Positions 1 to 7,441 of a stretch of DNA of 14,850 bases are shown here, piece by piece. Both the position numbers and the translations under genes were made by a program. A model generated the notes under the pieces. The model had not been told where the DNA came from. It was given only the letters and a program-made list of their open reading frames with translations, and did not search any database. The DNA lies in contig SLLF01000376.1 in the NCBI GenBank assembly GCA_007134175.1, forward strand, positions 1 to 14,850, written 5' to 3'. How positions within the stretch are numbered: position 1 is the stretch's first letter; each line of letters opens with the position of its first letter. The DNA comes from Kiritimatiellia bacterium. Lineage in GTDB: Bacteria > Verrucomicrobiota > Kiritimatiellia > SLAD01.

Positions 1-584
1 CGTGGGGACCGGCCCCCGCTCACCCGCGCACCCTGATCGGCTGGTCCACGGGTACCTTGATCGCGCTGGAAGCCACTCATTTCTGGCCCAGCTACGTCGC
101 AAAACTGGTGCTGGTGAGCGGCACCGCCTGCTTCTGTCGCAAGAACGGTTATGCCTGCGGGACCGCTACCGCCCGCGTCCGCTGGTTGACCAAACAGATC
201 AAAGGCGCGCACGCCTCCACCGCGCTGCACGACTTCCTAGAGCGCACCCTGCAACCATATACCTGGACGCCCGACCAGGCATCAGTCTATGTCAAAGCGG
301 CCCGGGCCATGGGTTCTGCCGCACTGACTATGGGGCTGGACTATCTACAACAGGCCGATTGGCGCATGTGGTGCCCGGATATCCAACAACCGGTTCAGCT
401 ACTTCATGGTGGCCAAGACGCCATTGTCCCGACCGCTGCCGCTCAATGGCTGCAGAAGGCCCTGCCCCATGCCCGGCTTACGATCAACGCTGAACAAGGA
501 CACGGTTGGCCGCTGTGCGATCCGGCGGGATTAGCTCGACGCATCGCCAACCTGCAAACCGATACAGGCTTGGCCGTAGGCTAA
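1..584 (+). CDS. BioH-like alpha/beta hydrolase, 5' end cut by the window
   Basis: Only the C-terminal 193 codons are visible, read in frame from base 3; the true start lies left of the window. The frame opens onto a nucleophile elbow GWSTG, with the serine at visible residue 15 (bases 45-47). Further along are LHGGQDAIVP, a good match for the catalytic acid loop, and EQGHGWPL, which carries the catalytic histidine, so the Ser-Asp-His triad appears complete. The spacing and the sequence between elbow and acid loop resemble BioH and similar carboxylesterases; BioH hydrolyses pimeloyl-ACP methyl ester in biotin synthesis in the cytoplasm. No other biotin gene is visible, so the substrate is uncertain and another small-ester hydrolase is possible. 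The TAA stop is at 582-584. The last 54 bases overlap the convergent hypF gene. A TTG at 57 could be called as a start, but it lies after the catalytic serine and would remove it. Confidence 0.8.
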   Translation, partial: WGPAPAHPRTLIGWSTGTLIALEATHFWPSYVAKLVLVSGTACFCRKNGYACGTATARVRWLTKQIKGAHASTALHDFLERTLQPYTWTPDQASVYVKAARAMGSAALTMGLDYLQQADWRMWCPDIQQPVQLLHGGQDAIVPTAAAQWLQKALPHARLTINAEQGHGWPLCDPAGLARRIANLQTDTGLAVG

Positions 585-2861
585 ACCCCCGTCGTTGGGA
601 GGTATCTGCCGCGGCCAGAACACCTTCAGTCCCGCCTCCCGCAAGGTGTACACCGCCAGCTCCAATAGGCAGCGGTTTTGGAAGCACCCGCCCCCCAGCA
701 CGACCCGCGGCTCGCCACTGGCCACCGCAACCCGCGCGATCCACCTTGCCAGGCCAGCATGAAAGGCGTAGGCCAGCGCATCCGGTGCCGCCCCGTCAGA
801 CGCGGCCATGAGCAACCGCTCGATCAGCGGTCCCCAATCCACCTCGGGCGGCGACCATTCGGCCGGGACCGCCTGTGCGGCTATCCGCTCCGCCCATGTT
901 TGCCCGGCCGCCGTGCGTTGACCGCGCACCGCCGCAAACTCCAACGCCATCGCCGCCTGTCCCTCGAATTGCGAGCGCTGAGCGATACTCAGCAAGGAGG
1001 CGACCGCATCGAATAAGCGCCCGGCACTCGATGTCAACGGCGCATTGATTGCCCCCAGCAGCAACGTGCGTAAATTGTCACGAACATTTCCCTCAAAGCG
1101 GATGTAGGGTTGCCTCTCTGGGTCCGCAAACACGTCCGCCCCCCGCAGGGCAAACAGCACGCCTAAAGCGGAGCGGGCCGGCTGCTTGATCGCCTGTTCA
1201 CCGCCCGGTAACGGGAAGGTGCGGAAATGCCCGACGCGTTCATACTGCGGACCGTCTACCCGCAGGAACTCACCGCCCCAAACCGTCCCATCCGGCCCGT
1301 ACCCGGTCCCGTCCCAGATCACGCCCAACGCAGAACCCGTCAACCCGTTGTCGGCCATAACGGCCGCGGCATGGGCGTGGTGATGCTGCACCGTCAGCAG
1401 GCGGCCCCCTTTCGCCCGCAGCGCCTGTCCCCGAGCGAACAGCGTGGCCGCATAATCGGGATGGGTGTCGCAAACCCAAATACGGGGTGGCACAGGATAC
1501 AGGGCCGTCAACGACTTCACCGCATCCCTGAAAGCGCCTTCGGCAGCCACCGTTTCCAGATCGCCCACATGTTGGCTAACGATCACCTGATCCCCCTGCG
1601 CCACGGCCACGGTGTTCTTTAAATGGCCGCCCACGGCAAGAACGGGGCCATGGGAACCGCTTCCCGGCACGTTCAACGGCACCGGTGCCAAGCCGCGTGC
1701 CCGGCGCAGCCAGAGCGGCCGGCCACTGGCCACGCGCACGATCGAATCATCCACCGGCCGGGCAATCGGCCGGTTGTGCACGAGAAAGCCATCGGCGATG
1801 CCGGCCAGCCGCTGCACCGCTTCCCTCTCAGCAAAACATAACGGCTCGCCCGTCAAATTCCCGCTGGTCGCAACCAGTGGCTGCTGAAGCGCGTCCATCA
1901 GCAACCAATGCAGCGGCGCATAGGGCAACAAAGCCCCCACTAGCGGGTTGCCGGGTGCAAGGGCCTCGGTCCATGGTCGCCTCTGTTCCAGCAAGACAAT
2001 CGGCGCCACCGGCGAGGCCAGCAACGTCGCTTCCAACTCGTCCACGCGCGCCACCTTCCGCACAGCGGCCAAGGAGGGAAACATGACCGCAAACGGCTTG
2101 GCATCACGCCGTCTGCGACGCCGCAACTCGCGTACCGCCGTCTCGTTTTCGGCTAGGGTCATCAGGTGAAATCCGCCGATGCCCTTGACCGCGACGACGT
2201 GGCCGGTTTGCAGAAAGGTAACGGCGTTATCAATGGCGGCGGCACCTGCAGTTTGATTTGCTCCGTGTTCATCCCACCATTCGCACTGTGGACCGCAGAT
2301 CGGGCAGGCGTTCGGCTGGGCATGATGGCGTCGGTTGGCGGGATCATCATACTCAGCCTGGCAGGCCGCGCATTGCCGAAAATGCCGCATGGTGGTATGG
2401 GGCCGGTCGTAGGGAATCCGTTCGACGATGGAATAGCGCGGTCCACATTGCGTGCAATTGATGAAGGGATAACGATAACGCCGGTCATCCGGATCAAACA
2501 ACTCGCCGCGGCACGCCGCGCAGCAGGCCAAATCAGGCGTTACCGCAACGGTCGGGGACCCGCCAGGCGGGGGGCTGGCCCGAATGCTAAAACCCGCCAA
2601 CGGGACCACCGGGACCGCACACGCCGTCACGGACTGCACCGCCGCCGCTGGCGGCGCTTCGCCATACAGGGCCGCTTCGAATTCAGCGATCGCAGTCGCC
2701 TCACCCTCAATGCGAATCACCACACCTTGGTCATCGTTGCAGACCCAGCCGCTCAATCCATAGCGACCAGCCAACCGCAGAACGAACGGGCGGAACCCAA
2801 CCCCTTGCACCACACCGCCAACGCGCAACTCGCGAGCCCGCCATGCCCCGTGCGTGGTCAT
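531..2861 (-). CDS. hypF: carbamoyltransferase HypF, [NiFe]-hydrogenase maturation
   Basis: HypF uses carbamoyl phosphate and ATP to make a carbamoyl adenylate and passes the carbamoyl group to the HypE C-terminal cysteine, the source of the cyanide ligands of [NiFe]-hydrogenase. All four family regions are visible in the 776-residue protein: an acylphosphatase domain with VQGVGFRPF (residues 18-26); paired zinc fingers with CxxC pairs at 114/117, 136/139, 164/167 and 186/189; a YrdC-like nucleotide-binding domain (about 205-390, KGIGGFHL, ATSGN); and a Kae1-like domain with HHHAH (493-497), WDGTGYGPDG and GGGCFQN near the end. Length is normal for the family. I chose ATG 2861 because GAGGTGG lies six bases upstream; a TTG at 2876 would add five residues but overlaps that ribosome binding site. 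It follows argS closely and overlaps the convergent hydrolase at its 3' end. No hypA-E or hydrogenase gene is in view. Confidence 0.95.
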   Translation of the reverse strand: MTTHGAWRARELRVGGVVQGVGFRPFVLRLAGRYGLSGWVCNDDQGVVIRIEGEATAIAEFEAALYGEAPPAAAVQSVTACAVPVVPLAGFSIRASPPPGGSPTVAVTPDLACCAACRGELFDPDDRRYRYPFINCTQCGPRYSIVERIPYDRPHTTMRHFRQCAACQAEYDDPANRRHHAQPNACPICGPQCEWWDEHGANQTAGAAAIDNAVTFLQTGHVVAVKGIGGFHLMTLAENETAVRELRRRRRRDAKPFAVMFPSLAAVRKVARVDELEATLLASPVAPIVLLEQRRPWTEALAPGNPLVGALLPYAPLHWLLMDALQQPLVATSGNLTGEPLCFAEREAVQRLAGIADGFLVHNRPIARPVDDSIVRVASGRPLWLRRARGLAPVPLNVPGSGSHGPVLAVGGHLKNTVAVAQGDQVIVSQHVGDLETVAAEGAFRDAVKSLTALYPVPPRIWVCDTHPDYAATLFARGQALRAKGGRLLTVQHHHAHAAAVMADNGLTGSALGVIWDGTGYGPDGTVWGGEFLRVDGPQYERVGHFRTFPLPGGEQAIKQPARSALGVLFALRGADVFADPERQPYIRFEGNVRDNLRTLLLGAINAPLTSSAGRLFDAVASLLSIAQRSQFEGQAAMALEFAAVRGQRTAAGQTWAERIAAQAVPAEWSPPEVDWGPLIERLLMAASDGAAPDALAYAFHAGLARWIARVAVASGEPRVVLGGGCFQNRCLLELAVYTLREAGLKVFWPRQIPPNDGGLAYGQACIGLQVGDASS

Positions 2862-2867
2862 TGCACA

Positions 2868-2874
2868 CCACCTC
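2868..2874 (-). promoter_or_regulatory. hypF ribosome binding site overlapping the argS stop
   Basis: On the minus strand GAGGTGG is followed by six bases and then ATG at 2861. The argS TGA stop (2875-2873) overlaps the first two bases of this site, so ribosomes finishing argS end on the hypF initiation region. This favours the ATG over the TTG at 2876 and suggests coupled translation. Confidence 0.7.
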
Positions 2875-4606
2875 AAATACGGTCCGGCGTTTCGATGCCT
2901 AGCAAGTCCAATCCCTGACGCAACACGCTCGCCACCAGCCCGCCCAGCCGCACCCGGCTCTCGCGCACGCCTGCCGGCGCCTTCAGGAACGGAACGTTCT
3001 GGTAGAATGAACTATACGTCTGAGCCAGATCATATAAGTAATCTGCCAGAATGCTGGGCCGCAGCAACTCCACCGCGCGCATGATCGTGCCGGGAAAACG
3101 CGTCAGGCGCAGCGCCAACCTTCGTTCGACCGCTTCCTGCAGAACCAATGGACAATCGGTCAGGTCTTGATCCGGGAACCGTGATCGAAATTTGTCCCGC
3201 ACGGAGTTGATGCGGGCACAGGCATACTGCAAGTAGGGCGCGGAATTACCGTCCATCGCCAGGGCCTTGTCCCAGGTAAAGGTGATCATGCTTTGCGGAT
3301 TCTGGCTTAAATCGGCGTATTTGATTGCCCCGATGCCAACGGCGCGGGCCACGGCCGCCTGATCGGACGCCGTCATATCGGGGCTGGCCGTCTGCACCAA
3401 TTTAAGCGCACGCGCTTCGGCCTCGTCAAGCAACCGCTCCAGCTTGATGACATTCCCCTCTCGCGTGGAGAAAGTGCCTTCCGGCAAGCGCATCAATCCG
3501 AACCAGACATGCACCAGGGAAGGCGCCCAGCCGAGCTTGTGCGCAATGGTGAAGCACTGCTTGAAATGCAGTTGCTGACGCTCGTCCGTAACGTATATGA
3601 TCCGTTCCGGTGCGAACTCTTCCATGCGCTGCTTGATGGTGGCCAAATCACTGGTAGCGTAATTGTACCCGCCGTCGCTTTTCTGCACGATGCACACCGG
3701 CATGCCTTCCGCCTCCAGTCGCACGACTTGGGCGCCTTCACTCTCCTCCGCCAACCCCCTGTCACGCAACAACTGCACGACCGCGCCCAACTGATCACGG
3801 TAGTAGCTTTCGCCTCGCGCCAGATCGAATGTGACGTTGAGTCGGTCATAAATGGGTTCAAACGACTGCATACTCAAATCGATAAATTGCTGCCACAAGG
3901 CGAGATTCTCCGCATCGCCTTGCTGCAGCTTGACCAGCTCGCGCCGGGCCGCCGCCAACCACTCCTCATCCGCGCGGGAACGTTCATAGCTCTTGACATA
4001 AAGCCGTTCCAGCTCTTCCACCGGCTGTTCGCGCAGGCGGTGCTCGTCACGGAAATGGCGGTAGCCCATAATCAATAAGCCGAACTGCGTGCCCCAATCA
4101 CCCAAATGGTTATCGGCCACCACGCGGAAACCGAGGAAGCGATGCAACCGGTCCAGCGCGTTGCCAATCACCGTAGAACGGATGTGTCCGATATGCATCG
4201 GCTTGGCCACATTCGGGCTGGAATAGTCCAGCACTACCGTGCGGCCGCGGCCAACAGCAGGCGTGCCCAGCGTGGAATCGTTTTCCATGACTATCAGCCA
4301 TTGCGCCAACGCGGTGCTCGTCAGTCGGATATTGATAAAGCCCGGGCCGGCTACTTCCACATCCTCTATCCCATCGCGCTTTGGCGCCGCGGCAACCCAG
4401 CGTTCCGCGATGTCACGGGGCTTCATCTGCAGAAGCCTGGCCAACCCCATGGCTGCATTGCACTGATAGTCGCCGTTCCGTTCGTCGGCCGTGGCGGTCA
4501 CACCGATCCGGCCCGCCACAACGGCCTCCCCGGGAAACGCCTGTACAAACGCCTCCGTCAACCAGCGTTCCAGCTGCTCCTCAAAGATCATTGGTTTATC
4601 GTTCAT
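2873..4606 (-). CDS. argS: arginyl-tRNA synthetase
   Basis: Class I aminoacyl-tRNA synthetase that charges tRNA-Arg in the cytoplasm. The protein (577 residues from the ATG at 4606) has an N-terminal additional domain, the catalytic signature SPNVAKPMHIGHIRST with HIGH at 138-141, then NHLGDWGTQFG, and FSTREGN at about 379-385 in place of a canonical KMSKS loop, as in many arginyl enzymes. The C-terminal DALR anticodon-binding domain begins near YLQYACARI and ends in LLGIETPDRI, the usual close of the family. Length is normal. The start is uncertain: GTG 4607-4609, ATG 4604-4606 and ATG 4589-4591 are in frame, and the only purine-rich site, AAAAAGG, touches the first two and lies about 14-20 bases from the third. 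The gene heads a likely two-gene unit with hypF and is divergent from the DUF2934 gene. Confidence 0.97.
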   Translation of the reverse strand: MNDKPMIFEEQLERWLTEAFVQAFPGEAVVAGRIGVTATADERNGDYQCNAAMGLARLLQMKPRDIAERWVAAAPKRDGIEDVEVAGPGFINIRLTSTALAQWLIVMENDSTLGTPAVGRGRTVVLDYSSPNVAKPMHIGHIRSTVIGNALDRLHRFLGFRVVADNHLGDWGTQFGLLIMGYRHFRDEHRLREQPVEELERLYVKSYERSRADEEWLAAARRELVKLQQGDAENLALWQQFIDLSMQSFEPIYDRLNVTFDLARGESYYRDQLGAVVQLLRDRGLAEESEGAQVVRLEAEGMPVCIVQKSDGGYNYATSDLATIKQRMEEFAPERIIYVTDERQQLHFKQCFTIAHKLGWAPSLVHVWFGLMRLPEGTFSTREGNVIKLERLLDEAEARALKLVQTASPDMTASDQAAVARAVGIGAIKYADLSQNPQSMITFTWDKALAMDGNSAPYLQYACARINSVRDKFRSRFPDQDLTDCPLVLQEAVERRLALRLTRFPGTIMRAVELLRPSILADYLYDLAQTYSSFYQNVPFLKAPAGVRESRVRLGGLVASVLRQGLDLLGIETPDRI

Positions 4607-4671
4607 CACCTTTTTGGGGTTGCCAATTTCAACAGGTCGGCTACATAGTGCGCGCGACGACTTAAGACGGC

Positions 4672-4677
4672 TATACT
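4672..4677 (+). promoter_or_regulatory. possible -10 box for the DUF2934 gene
   Basis: TATACT matches the sigma70 -10 consensus at five of six positions and lies 19 bases before the start codon. No convincing -35 element is found 16-18 bases upstream, and there is no TG extension. The 90-base region 4607-4696 must also hold the argS promoter, for which I see no good match. Confidence 0.3.
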
Positions 4678-4696
4678 TTATTGAAGGAGATTCAAG

Positions 4697-4990
4697 ATGG
4701 CCACCAAAAAGACCAGCAGCAAAAAAACGAGCGCCGCCAAAAGCGCAAAAGCCAAGGTGCCGACGAAATCAGCGGTAACCACCAAGAAAACCACTAAGAA
4801 GTCGGCACCGCGCAAGACCGTGCCAAAGCGGCCGACAACCGCGCCCTTAAAGAAGTTGACGCCCGAAGCGCGCTACAAAATGATCCAGGACGCAGCCTAT
4901 TACCTGGCTGAGAAGCAGCACTTCCAAGCCGATCCGGTAGCCATCTGGGTCGAGGCCGAGGCCGAGGTGATGCGGCAACGGGGCAACTAA
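4697..4990 (+). CDS. small basic protein: lysine-rich H1-like tail plus DUF2934
   Basis: The 97-residue protein has two parts. Residues 1-53 are a low-complexity tail of Lys, Ala, Thr, Ser and Pro with 16 lysines, similar in composition to eukaryotic histone H1 C-terminal tails and to bacterial H1-like proteins. Residues about 54-94 (TPEARYKMIQDAAYYLAEK, then VAIWVEAEAEV) match the short DUF2934 pattern: an Ile-x-x-x-Ala-Tyr helix, a linker, then Trp-x-x-Ala-Glu. DUF2934 has no established biochemical role that I know of; nucleic-acid binding through the basic tail is an inference. The start is well set by AAGGAGA at 4684-4690 with a six-base spacer. The gene stands alone on the + strand between divergent argS and convergent frr. 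It contains an A7 run at 4721-4727. The 48-base gap to the frr stop holds no visible terminator. Confidence 0.88.
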   Translation: MATKKTSSKKTSAAKSAKAKVPTKSAVTTKKTTKKSAPRKTVPKRPTTAPLKKLTPEARYKMIQDAAYYLAEKQHFQADPVAIWVEAEAEVMRQRGN

Positions 4991-5038
4991 CCCGGTCGTC
5001 TCACCGCATGGGGAGAAAGGCTGGGCCAACCCGTCAGG

Positions 5039-5602
5039 TCAGACTTCCATGACGTCGGTTTCCTTGGTCGCGAGCAGGTCATCAATTTGTTTGATATGCT
5101 CATCGGTCAGGCGCTGGATTTCCCCCAGCCCGGCGTCCCGGTCGTCCTCGGACAGGTTGCCGTTCTTTTGCAGATCCTTGATTAAGTCGTTGGCTTCGCG
5201 GCGGACATTGCGGATCGCCACGCGCTGATCTTCCGACATGCGTTTGGCCACCTTGATCAACTCCTTGCGCCGCTCCTCGCTCAACTCAGGGATCGGAATG
5301 CGGATCACACGCCCGTCGTTCATGGGTGTAATGCCGACATTGGCCGCCATAATAGATTTTTCAATCGCGGCCAGGGCGGATGGATCGTACGGATTAATCA
5401 CGATTAAACGCGGCTCCGGTGTGGCAATCCCAGCCAGTTCCTTGAGGCGGGTAGCGGTACCGTAATAATCCACCGTTATATTTTCCACCAAACTGGGTGA
5501 CGCCTTGCCGGTCCGCAACCCGTTAAATTCTTGATGAAGAAACTCCACGGACTTCTCCATTTTGTCTTCCGATTCCAACAGAATCTCATCCAGGCTTTCC
5601 AT
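5039..5602 (-). CDS. frr: ribosome recycling factor
   Basis: RRF acts with EF-G to split post-termination ribosomes in the cytoplasm. The 187-residue product matches the usual length of about 185. It shows the N-terminal helix with [17 protein letters not shown] (the conserved Arg at 30), the beta domain with [16 protein letters not shown] and the [21 protein letters not shown] segment, and the C-terminal helix with [12 protein letters not shown] chose ATG 5602 over an upstream GTG at 5623 because a strong AAGGGGAGGA lies five bases before the ATG and the family starts here; the longer form would translate the ribosome binding site. The first 17 bases overlap the end of pyrH, so translation is probably coupled. 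It is the last gene of the long minus-strand operon and converges on the DUF2934 gene. Confidence 0.97.
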   Translation of the reverse strand: MESLDEILLESEDKMEKSVEFLHQEFNGLRTGKASPSLVENITVDYYGTATRLKELAGIATPEPRLIVINPYDPSALAAIEKSIMAANVGITPMNDGRVIRIPIPELSEERRKELIKVAKRMSEDQRVAIRNVRREANDLIKDLQKNGNLSEDDRDAGLGEIQRLTDEHIKQIDDLLATKETDVMEV

Positions 5603-6350
5603 GAGCGTCCTCCCCTTTTTCACTGTCCTCCGCGCTCACCAACGTGCCGACCGGCTCGCCCTGCAAGACGCGGATAATTTCATCCGGTTTAAAGAAATTG
5701 AAAACGATTATCGGGATCTGATTTTCAAAGCACAAGGAAAATGCGGCCGCATCCATGACCTTGAGTTGTTGTTGCAGCGCCGACTTGTAGGAAACCGTAG
5801 CGTACCGGGTCGCCCCCGGGTGCCTTACGGGATCCGCAGAATAAATCCCGTCAACCTTGGTCCCTTTGATCAAGGCGTCGGCTTTGATTTCGCTGGCGCG
5901 CAGTGCCGCCGCACTATCAGTGGTAAAATACGGATTGCCGGTTCCTGCGCCGAAAATGACGATCCGGCCCTTTTCCAAATGGCGTAGCGCCCGCCGCAGG
6001 ATGAACGGTTCCGCCACCGACGGCATGGCAATCGCTGTCATAACCCGGGTATGAACGCCGGTCTTCTCCAGCGCCGACTGCAGCGACAAACTGTTAATCA
6101 CCGTGGCCAGCATCCCCATGTGATCGCCCGTGGTCCGGTCGATGCCGCAATTTTCACTGGTCAACCCGCGAAAGATGTTGCCCCCGCCAATGACCACAGC
6201 TATTTCGACCCCCATTTCCCGCACCTTTTTCAATTGCCGGGCGATATTACCCAGCACCGCCGGATCCAGCCCGCCGCCCTTTGCCGGATTCTGCAAGGCC
6301 TCCCCGCTTAGTTTCAGCAGCACGCGTCGGTAGGGCAACGATGAACTCAT
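5586..6350 (-). CDS. pyrH: UMP kinase (uridylate kinase)
   Basis: Bacterial UMP kinase phosphorylates UMP to UDP with ATP in pyrimidine nucleotide synthesis; it is a hexameric member of the amino-acid kinase fold. Visible family motifs: KLSGEAL (13-19), IGGGNIFRG (54-62), DHMGMLAT (76-83), [10 protein letters not shown] (136-145), [10 protein letters not shown] (165-174) and MDAAAFSLC (199-207). At 254 residues it is slightly longer than usual; the excess is a polar C-terminal tail of about 16 residues after GTLV, encoded by the DNA that also holds the frr ribosome binding site and start. The ATG at 6348-6350 overlaps the TGA of the peptidase gene as ATGA, indicating translational coupling. 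pyrH followed by frr is a conserved order, but the commonly preceding rpsB-tsf pair is absent here, replaced by a peptidase and pilus genes. Confidence 0.97.
   Translation of the reverse strand: MSSSLPYRRVLLKLSGEALQNPAKGGGLDPAVLGNIARQLKKVREMGVEIAVVIGGGNIFRGLTSENCGIDRTTGDHMGMLATVINSLSLQSALEKTGVHTRVMTAIAMPSVAEPFILRRALRHLEKGRIVIFGAGTGNPYFTTDSAAALRASEIKADALIKGTKVDGIYSADPVRHPGATRYATVSYKSALQQQLKVMDAAAFSLCFENQIPIIVFNFFKPDEIIRVLQGEPVGTLVSAEDSEKGEDAHGKPG
5608..5617 (-). promoter_or_regulatory. frr ribosome binding site inside the 3' end of pyrH
   Basis: The minus strand reads AAGGGGAGGA, a near-perfect anti-16S match, five bases before the frr ATG at 5602. It lies within the last codons of pyrH, where it encodes part of the polar C-terminal tail, and it rules out the GTG at 5623 as the likely frr start. 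Confidence 0.8.
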
Positions 6351-7441
6351 AAGCCGATCCCTTTTACAAATTTGCCGTCCTTTTGCAATAATTTTCCGTC
6401 CAGATACAAGGCACCACCCCGGCGCAGATCCTTAATCATGTCCCAGTGTAAAGCCGACCGGTTCCGGCCACCGGTTTCGGTATAGGATTGACCCAGGGCC
6501 AAATGGATGGTGCCCCCGATCTTTTCATCGAACAGAATGTTCTTAATAAACTTGGTGATTCCGTAATGCGTACCGATTCCAAGTTCCCCCAGTCGTCGAG
6601 CGCCGGGATCCATGTCCAGCATACGAAGCAGGAACGCCTCATTTTTTTCCGCCGACGCATCCACGACCCGGCCCTGCCGAAAAACCAAGCGGATGCCGCT
6701 AACCTCGCGCCCCGCATGAACCACGGGATAGTCGTAGGTGATGTGTCCGTTGGCCGAGTTTTCCAAGGGGCCGGTAAATACTTCGCCGCATGGCATATTG
6801 TGTTTGCCGCAGGAATTGATGAACGTGCGGCCTGTGATGGCCAGCGTCAAATCCGTATCCGGCCCGACGATACGGATCTGGCTACCGCGCTGCAAGCGTT
6901 GCACCAGCTTCTGCTGCCGCCGTTCCTGCTCGCGCCAGGCCCGCAGCGGGTCGGGCTCGTCGGCCCGGCAGGCCGTATAGACAAAATCCGCAAAGGCATC
7001 GGTGGCCATGTCCGCATCCTGGGCGTAGGCCGCCGTGGGGTGCAGCGTGAGCACCCACTTCTTCTTCAGCACGATCTGGCGCAAGGTCCGGGTGGCTTGC
7101 GCCACGCGCGCCTGTCGCTGCGGGTCGACAGCGCCTAAGGCCCGCGTGTTGGTAGCCCCCATGATACGGATAAAACCCGCCGCCTGGCGAGCGATGGCTC
7201 GCTCTAAGGGATTAACTTCGTCCAAGTGGTGCGCCCGGCCATACTGCAGCCCATTGACACCGCAGGTCTCAGGCACGATCCGCACCGACGGATAGGCACC
7301 TGCTCGCAACAACTGTTCGTGCGCCGCCACCACCAACGGCTCGGCCGCCACCGGGCCGTCTATCATGACTACTTCACGGGACTGGGCCGCGACGCTATAG
7401 TGCACCAGCACGCGGGCATGATGTTGAATGCGCTCGTCCAA
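6347..7441 (-). CDS. M29-family metalloaminopeptidase (AmpS/PepS-like)
   Basis: The 364-residue product resembles the thermophilic-type aminopeptidases of peptidase family M29, cytoplasmic dinuclear-metal enzymes that remove N-terminal residues from peptides. Candidate metal ligands and active-site residues are in place: GEVFTGPLE (Glu220), GELGIG (Glu286), IHLALG (His313) and LHWD (His332, Asp334). The Glu-Glu spacing of 66 equals that of the Thermus enzyme as I recall it. The start is TTG at 7439-7441, directly after the pilC TAA, with AGGG six bases before it; the first residues align with the normal family N-terminus, whereas the next in-frame ATG would remove about 25 residues. The end overlaps the pyrH start as ATGA. 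Its place between pilC and pyrH implies cotranscription, but no direct role in pilus assembly is known; peptide turnover is the safer guess. Confidence 0.88.
   Translation of the reverse strand: MDERIQHHARVLVHYSVAAQSREVVMIDGPVAAEPLVVAAHEQLLRAGAYPSVRIVPETCGVNGLQYGRAHHLDEVNPLERAIARQAAGFIRIMGATNTRALGAVDPQRQARVAQATRTLRQIVLKKKWVLTLHPTAAYAQDADMATDAFADFVYTACRADEPDPLRAWREQERRQQKLVQRLQRGSQIRIVGPDTDLTLAITGRTFINSCGKHNMPCGEVFTGPLENSANGHITYDYPVVHAGREVSGIRLVFRQGRVVDASAEKNEAFLLRMLDMDPGARRLGELGIGTHYGITKFIKNILFDEKIGGTIHLALGQSYTETGGRNRSALHWDMIKDLRRGGALYLDGKLLQKDGKFVKGIGL

Noticed and set aside
2561..2575. G6 run in hypF as a slippage site
   Set aside because: Six bases is too short to suggest regulated slippage, and it encodes an ordinary Pro-rich loop.
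2166..2918. Open frame on the + strand (250 codons) opposite the 5' part of hypF
   Set aside because: Antisense to the acylphosphatase and zinc-finger regions; the translation is Arg-rich and domain-free.
3465..3474. GGAGAAAG as a further copy of the repeated motif
   Set aside because: It lies inside argS coding sequence and shares only eight bases, which is expected by chance.
4991..5038. Possible bidirectional terminator between the DUF2934 gene and frr
   Set aside because: No stem longer than about three or four pairs and no T tract on either strand could be found.
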